This document shows, in pieces, positions 63,125 through 64,000 of a stretch of DNA of 64,000 nucleotides (within the stretch, counting starts at the first letter, position 1; every line of letters begins with the position of its first letter). The notes beneath the pieces were generated by a model. It had not been told where the DNA came from, ran no database searches, and was given only the letters and a program-made list of their open reading frames with translations. Source of the DNA: Pyxidicoccus trucidator (lineage in GTDB: Bacteria > Myxococcota > Myxococcia > Myxococcales > Myxococcaceae); contig NZ_JAAIXZ010000006.1 of NCBI RefSeq assembly GCF_010894435.1, positions 434,001 through 498,000 on the forward strand, in the 5' to 3' direction. Position numbers and translations under genes: made by a program.

Positions 63125-63612
63125 TCAGCAGCCCGAGAGCGCCGCGCCGAGGTCCCGGTCCAGCCGGCGAATGTCGAGCCGACCGCCGACGCCGACGTTG
63201 AGCCAGTACCAGAGCGCGTCGTGCACGGTGATGTTGGTCCCGGGCACCGGTGGGGGGCCCAACGAGGTCTCGTCGCTGTCAGGCGTGAGGCTGAGCCTGA
63301 ACTGGCGCCCTTCCTCGAGACCGACGTGCTGGCAGCACCAGGGAGCAATCACGCCGGTCACCGAGTCGTGATCGACGTAGCTCTCGAGCAGCGTGGCCCG
63401 CATCAGGACCCTGAAGTCCGCGAGCGTCGTCGGCGTGCTGAACTGCCCCCCATGAGCAACGAAAAGCCCTCGGAGTTGGGGGGGTCGGTGTACTGGTAGC
63501 TGATGACGGGATCGCTGAGGTCGAAGCGCACGAACGTCGGGGTCTCTAAGGCGGGGATGGCCGTCCTGAGTCGTTTTCCGGCAATGGTGGCGGGTGCCGC
63601 CCGGGTTCTCAC
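63125..63612 (-). pseudogene. Unknown gene broken by a frameshift in a G6 run
   Basis: From GTG 63612 one frame reads FVRFDLSDPVISYQYTDPP and then SEGFSLLMGG. After the run of six G (minus strand ATGGGGGGCAG, about 63454) the protein-like sequence continues in another frame as QFSTPTTLADFRVLMRATLL to SGC at 63125, for about 160 residues in total. A single-base change in a homopolymer explains the break; it may be real or a sequencing error. No family was recognised. Confidence 0.55.
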
Positions 63613-63653
63613 CCGAATTGTCGGGGCGTGAGGGGGCTTATACAGTGCCGGGT

Positions 63654-64000
63654 ATGTCCAAGCATGGGGGACGTTGGGGCAGCGTCGATGTGGTCATCCT
63701 CGCGGCGCTATCGCTGGAGTACGAGGCGGTGCGCCAGGTCGATGCCGGAGCCGTCGAGGGGAGCCAGTGGGAGGAGGAGCGGCGCCCGAACGGCCTCCAG
63801 GTGGCATTCCGCGCGTTCCACGGCAAGAAGGGCAGCCGCCCGCTACGGGTCGCGGTGGGACTGACGACTGCCCTGGGCACCGTGGGAACAATCACCGCGT
63901 TATTCCCCCTGGTCGAGGAGTACCACCCGAGGTGCGTCGCGATGTGCGGCGTCTACCCTGCGAAGCCTGGGAATACGAACCTGGGCGACGTCCTCGTACC
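63654..64000 (+). CDS. Nucleoside-phosphorylase-like domain protein, N-terminal part (runs off the right edge)
   Basis: ATG 63654. The 115 visible residues match the start of the purine nucleoside phosphorylase / MTA-SAH nucleosidase superfamily: VDVVILAALSLEYEAVRQV, a beta strand RPLRVAVGLTTALGTVGTIT and CVAMCGVYPAKPGNTNLGDV (the GVxGxxxxxxxGDV-like core motif). Stand-alone nucleosidases and N-terminal domains of NLR-like or ATP-nucleosidase defence proteins both begin this way. The length and any downstream domains cannot be seen. Confidence 0.75.
   Translation, partial: MSKHGGRWGSVDVVILAALSLEYEAVRQVDAGAVEGSQWEEERRPNGLQVAFRAFHGKKGSRPLRVAVGLTTALGTVGTITALFPLVEEYHPRCVAMCGVYPAKPGNTNLGDVLV

Overview
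The window is high-GC DNA with strong G/C third-position bias. Its gene content is typical of a myxobacterium (Myxococcaceae, such as Myxococcus, Corallococcus or Pyxidicoccus): many lipoproteins, a Ser/Thr kinase-cyclase-AAA-TPR receptor, HEAT and TPR proteins, and large secreted proteins. This assignment is inferred from gene content, not from a database search. No rRNA, intact tRNA or CRISPR array was seen.

Layout. 1-9.2 kb: the N-terminal half of birA, two lipoproteins, a HARE-HTH protein with a degenerate Mrr-like domain, a PQQ-type propeller protein, a membrane-anchored protein, a MetX-like hydrolase without its serine, and uridine kinase. 9.2-11.5 kb: a DUF692/MNIO enzyme with an extra C-terminal domain, divergent from a small lipoprotein made of two 40-residue repeats with six cysteines each. 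This looks like a compact enzyme-precursor (RiPP or metal-buffering peptide) locus and is my best candidate for an undescribed system. 11.5-18.3 kb: a VWA lipoprotein converging on an ECF sigma factor gene whose Shine-Dalgarno lies in a hairpin, then the large kinase receptor. 18.6-23 kb: a gene overlapping a DyP-type peroxidase gene, a membrane protein, and a 31-residue membrane ORF with an ideal ribosome site and its own hairpin. 23-28 kb: a two-component system facing a CreD-like operon. 28-29.8 kb: a GATC-rich stretch and a replication-initiator-like protein with a DnaA domain-I C-terminus; its gene carries two 27-bp palindromic repeats.

29.8-40 kb: a propeller lipoprotein, an AurF-like diiron protein, cysteine synthase, and a tightly overlapped tripartite exporter (YIP1, TolC, membrane fusion, ATPase, two FtsX-type permeases). 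40-44.8 kb: a ClpA/ClpC-type unfoldase overlapping a DUF2520-type dehydrogenase-like gene, and an unknown protein. 44.8-52.1 kb: two very large surface lipoproteins, one a metallopeptidase-propeller-barrel fusion and one with a LamG-like region and a CXXCH site. 52.2-59.4 kb: nadD, a phosphoesterase-like protein, NamZ, a cyclase with hendecad repeats, a TPR protein and mutS2.

Directly after mutS2 lies the 3' quarter of a tRNA-Glu-like gene followed by a textbook terminator. To its right (59.5-64 kb) the DNA changes character: a TRAP-transporter pseudogene with an internal deletion, an hrpA fragment, an ISAzo13-type transposase remnant and a frameshifted gene are mixed with intact BON, metallophosphoesterase and LOG genes. 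The window ends in an N-terminal nucleoside-phosphorylase-like domain, possibly the start of a defence gene. I read this segment as a decayed integration region beside a tRNA scar.
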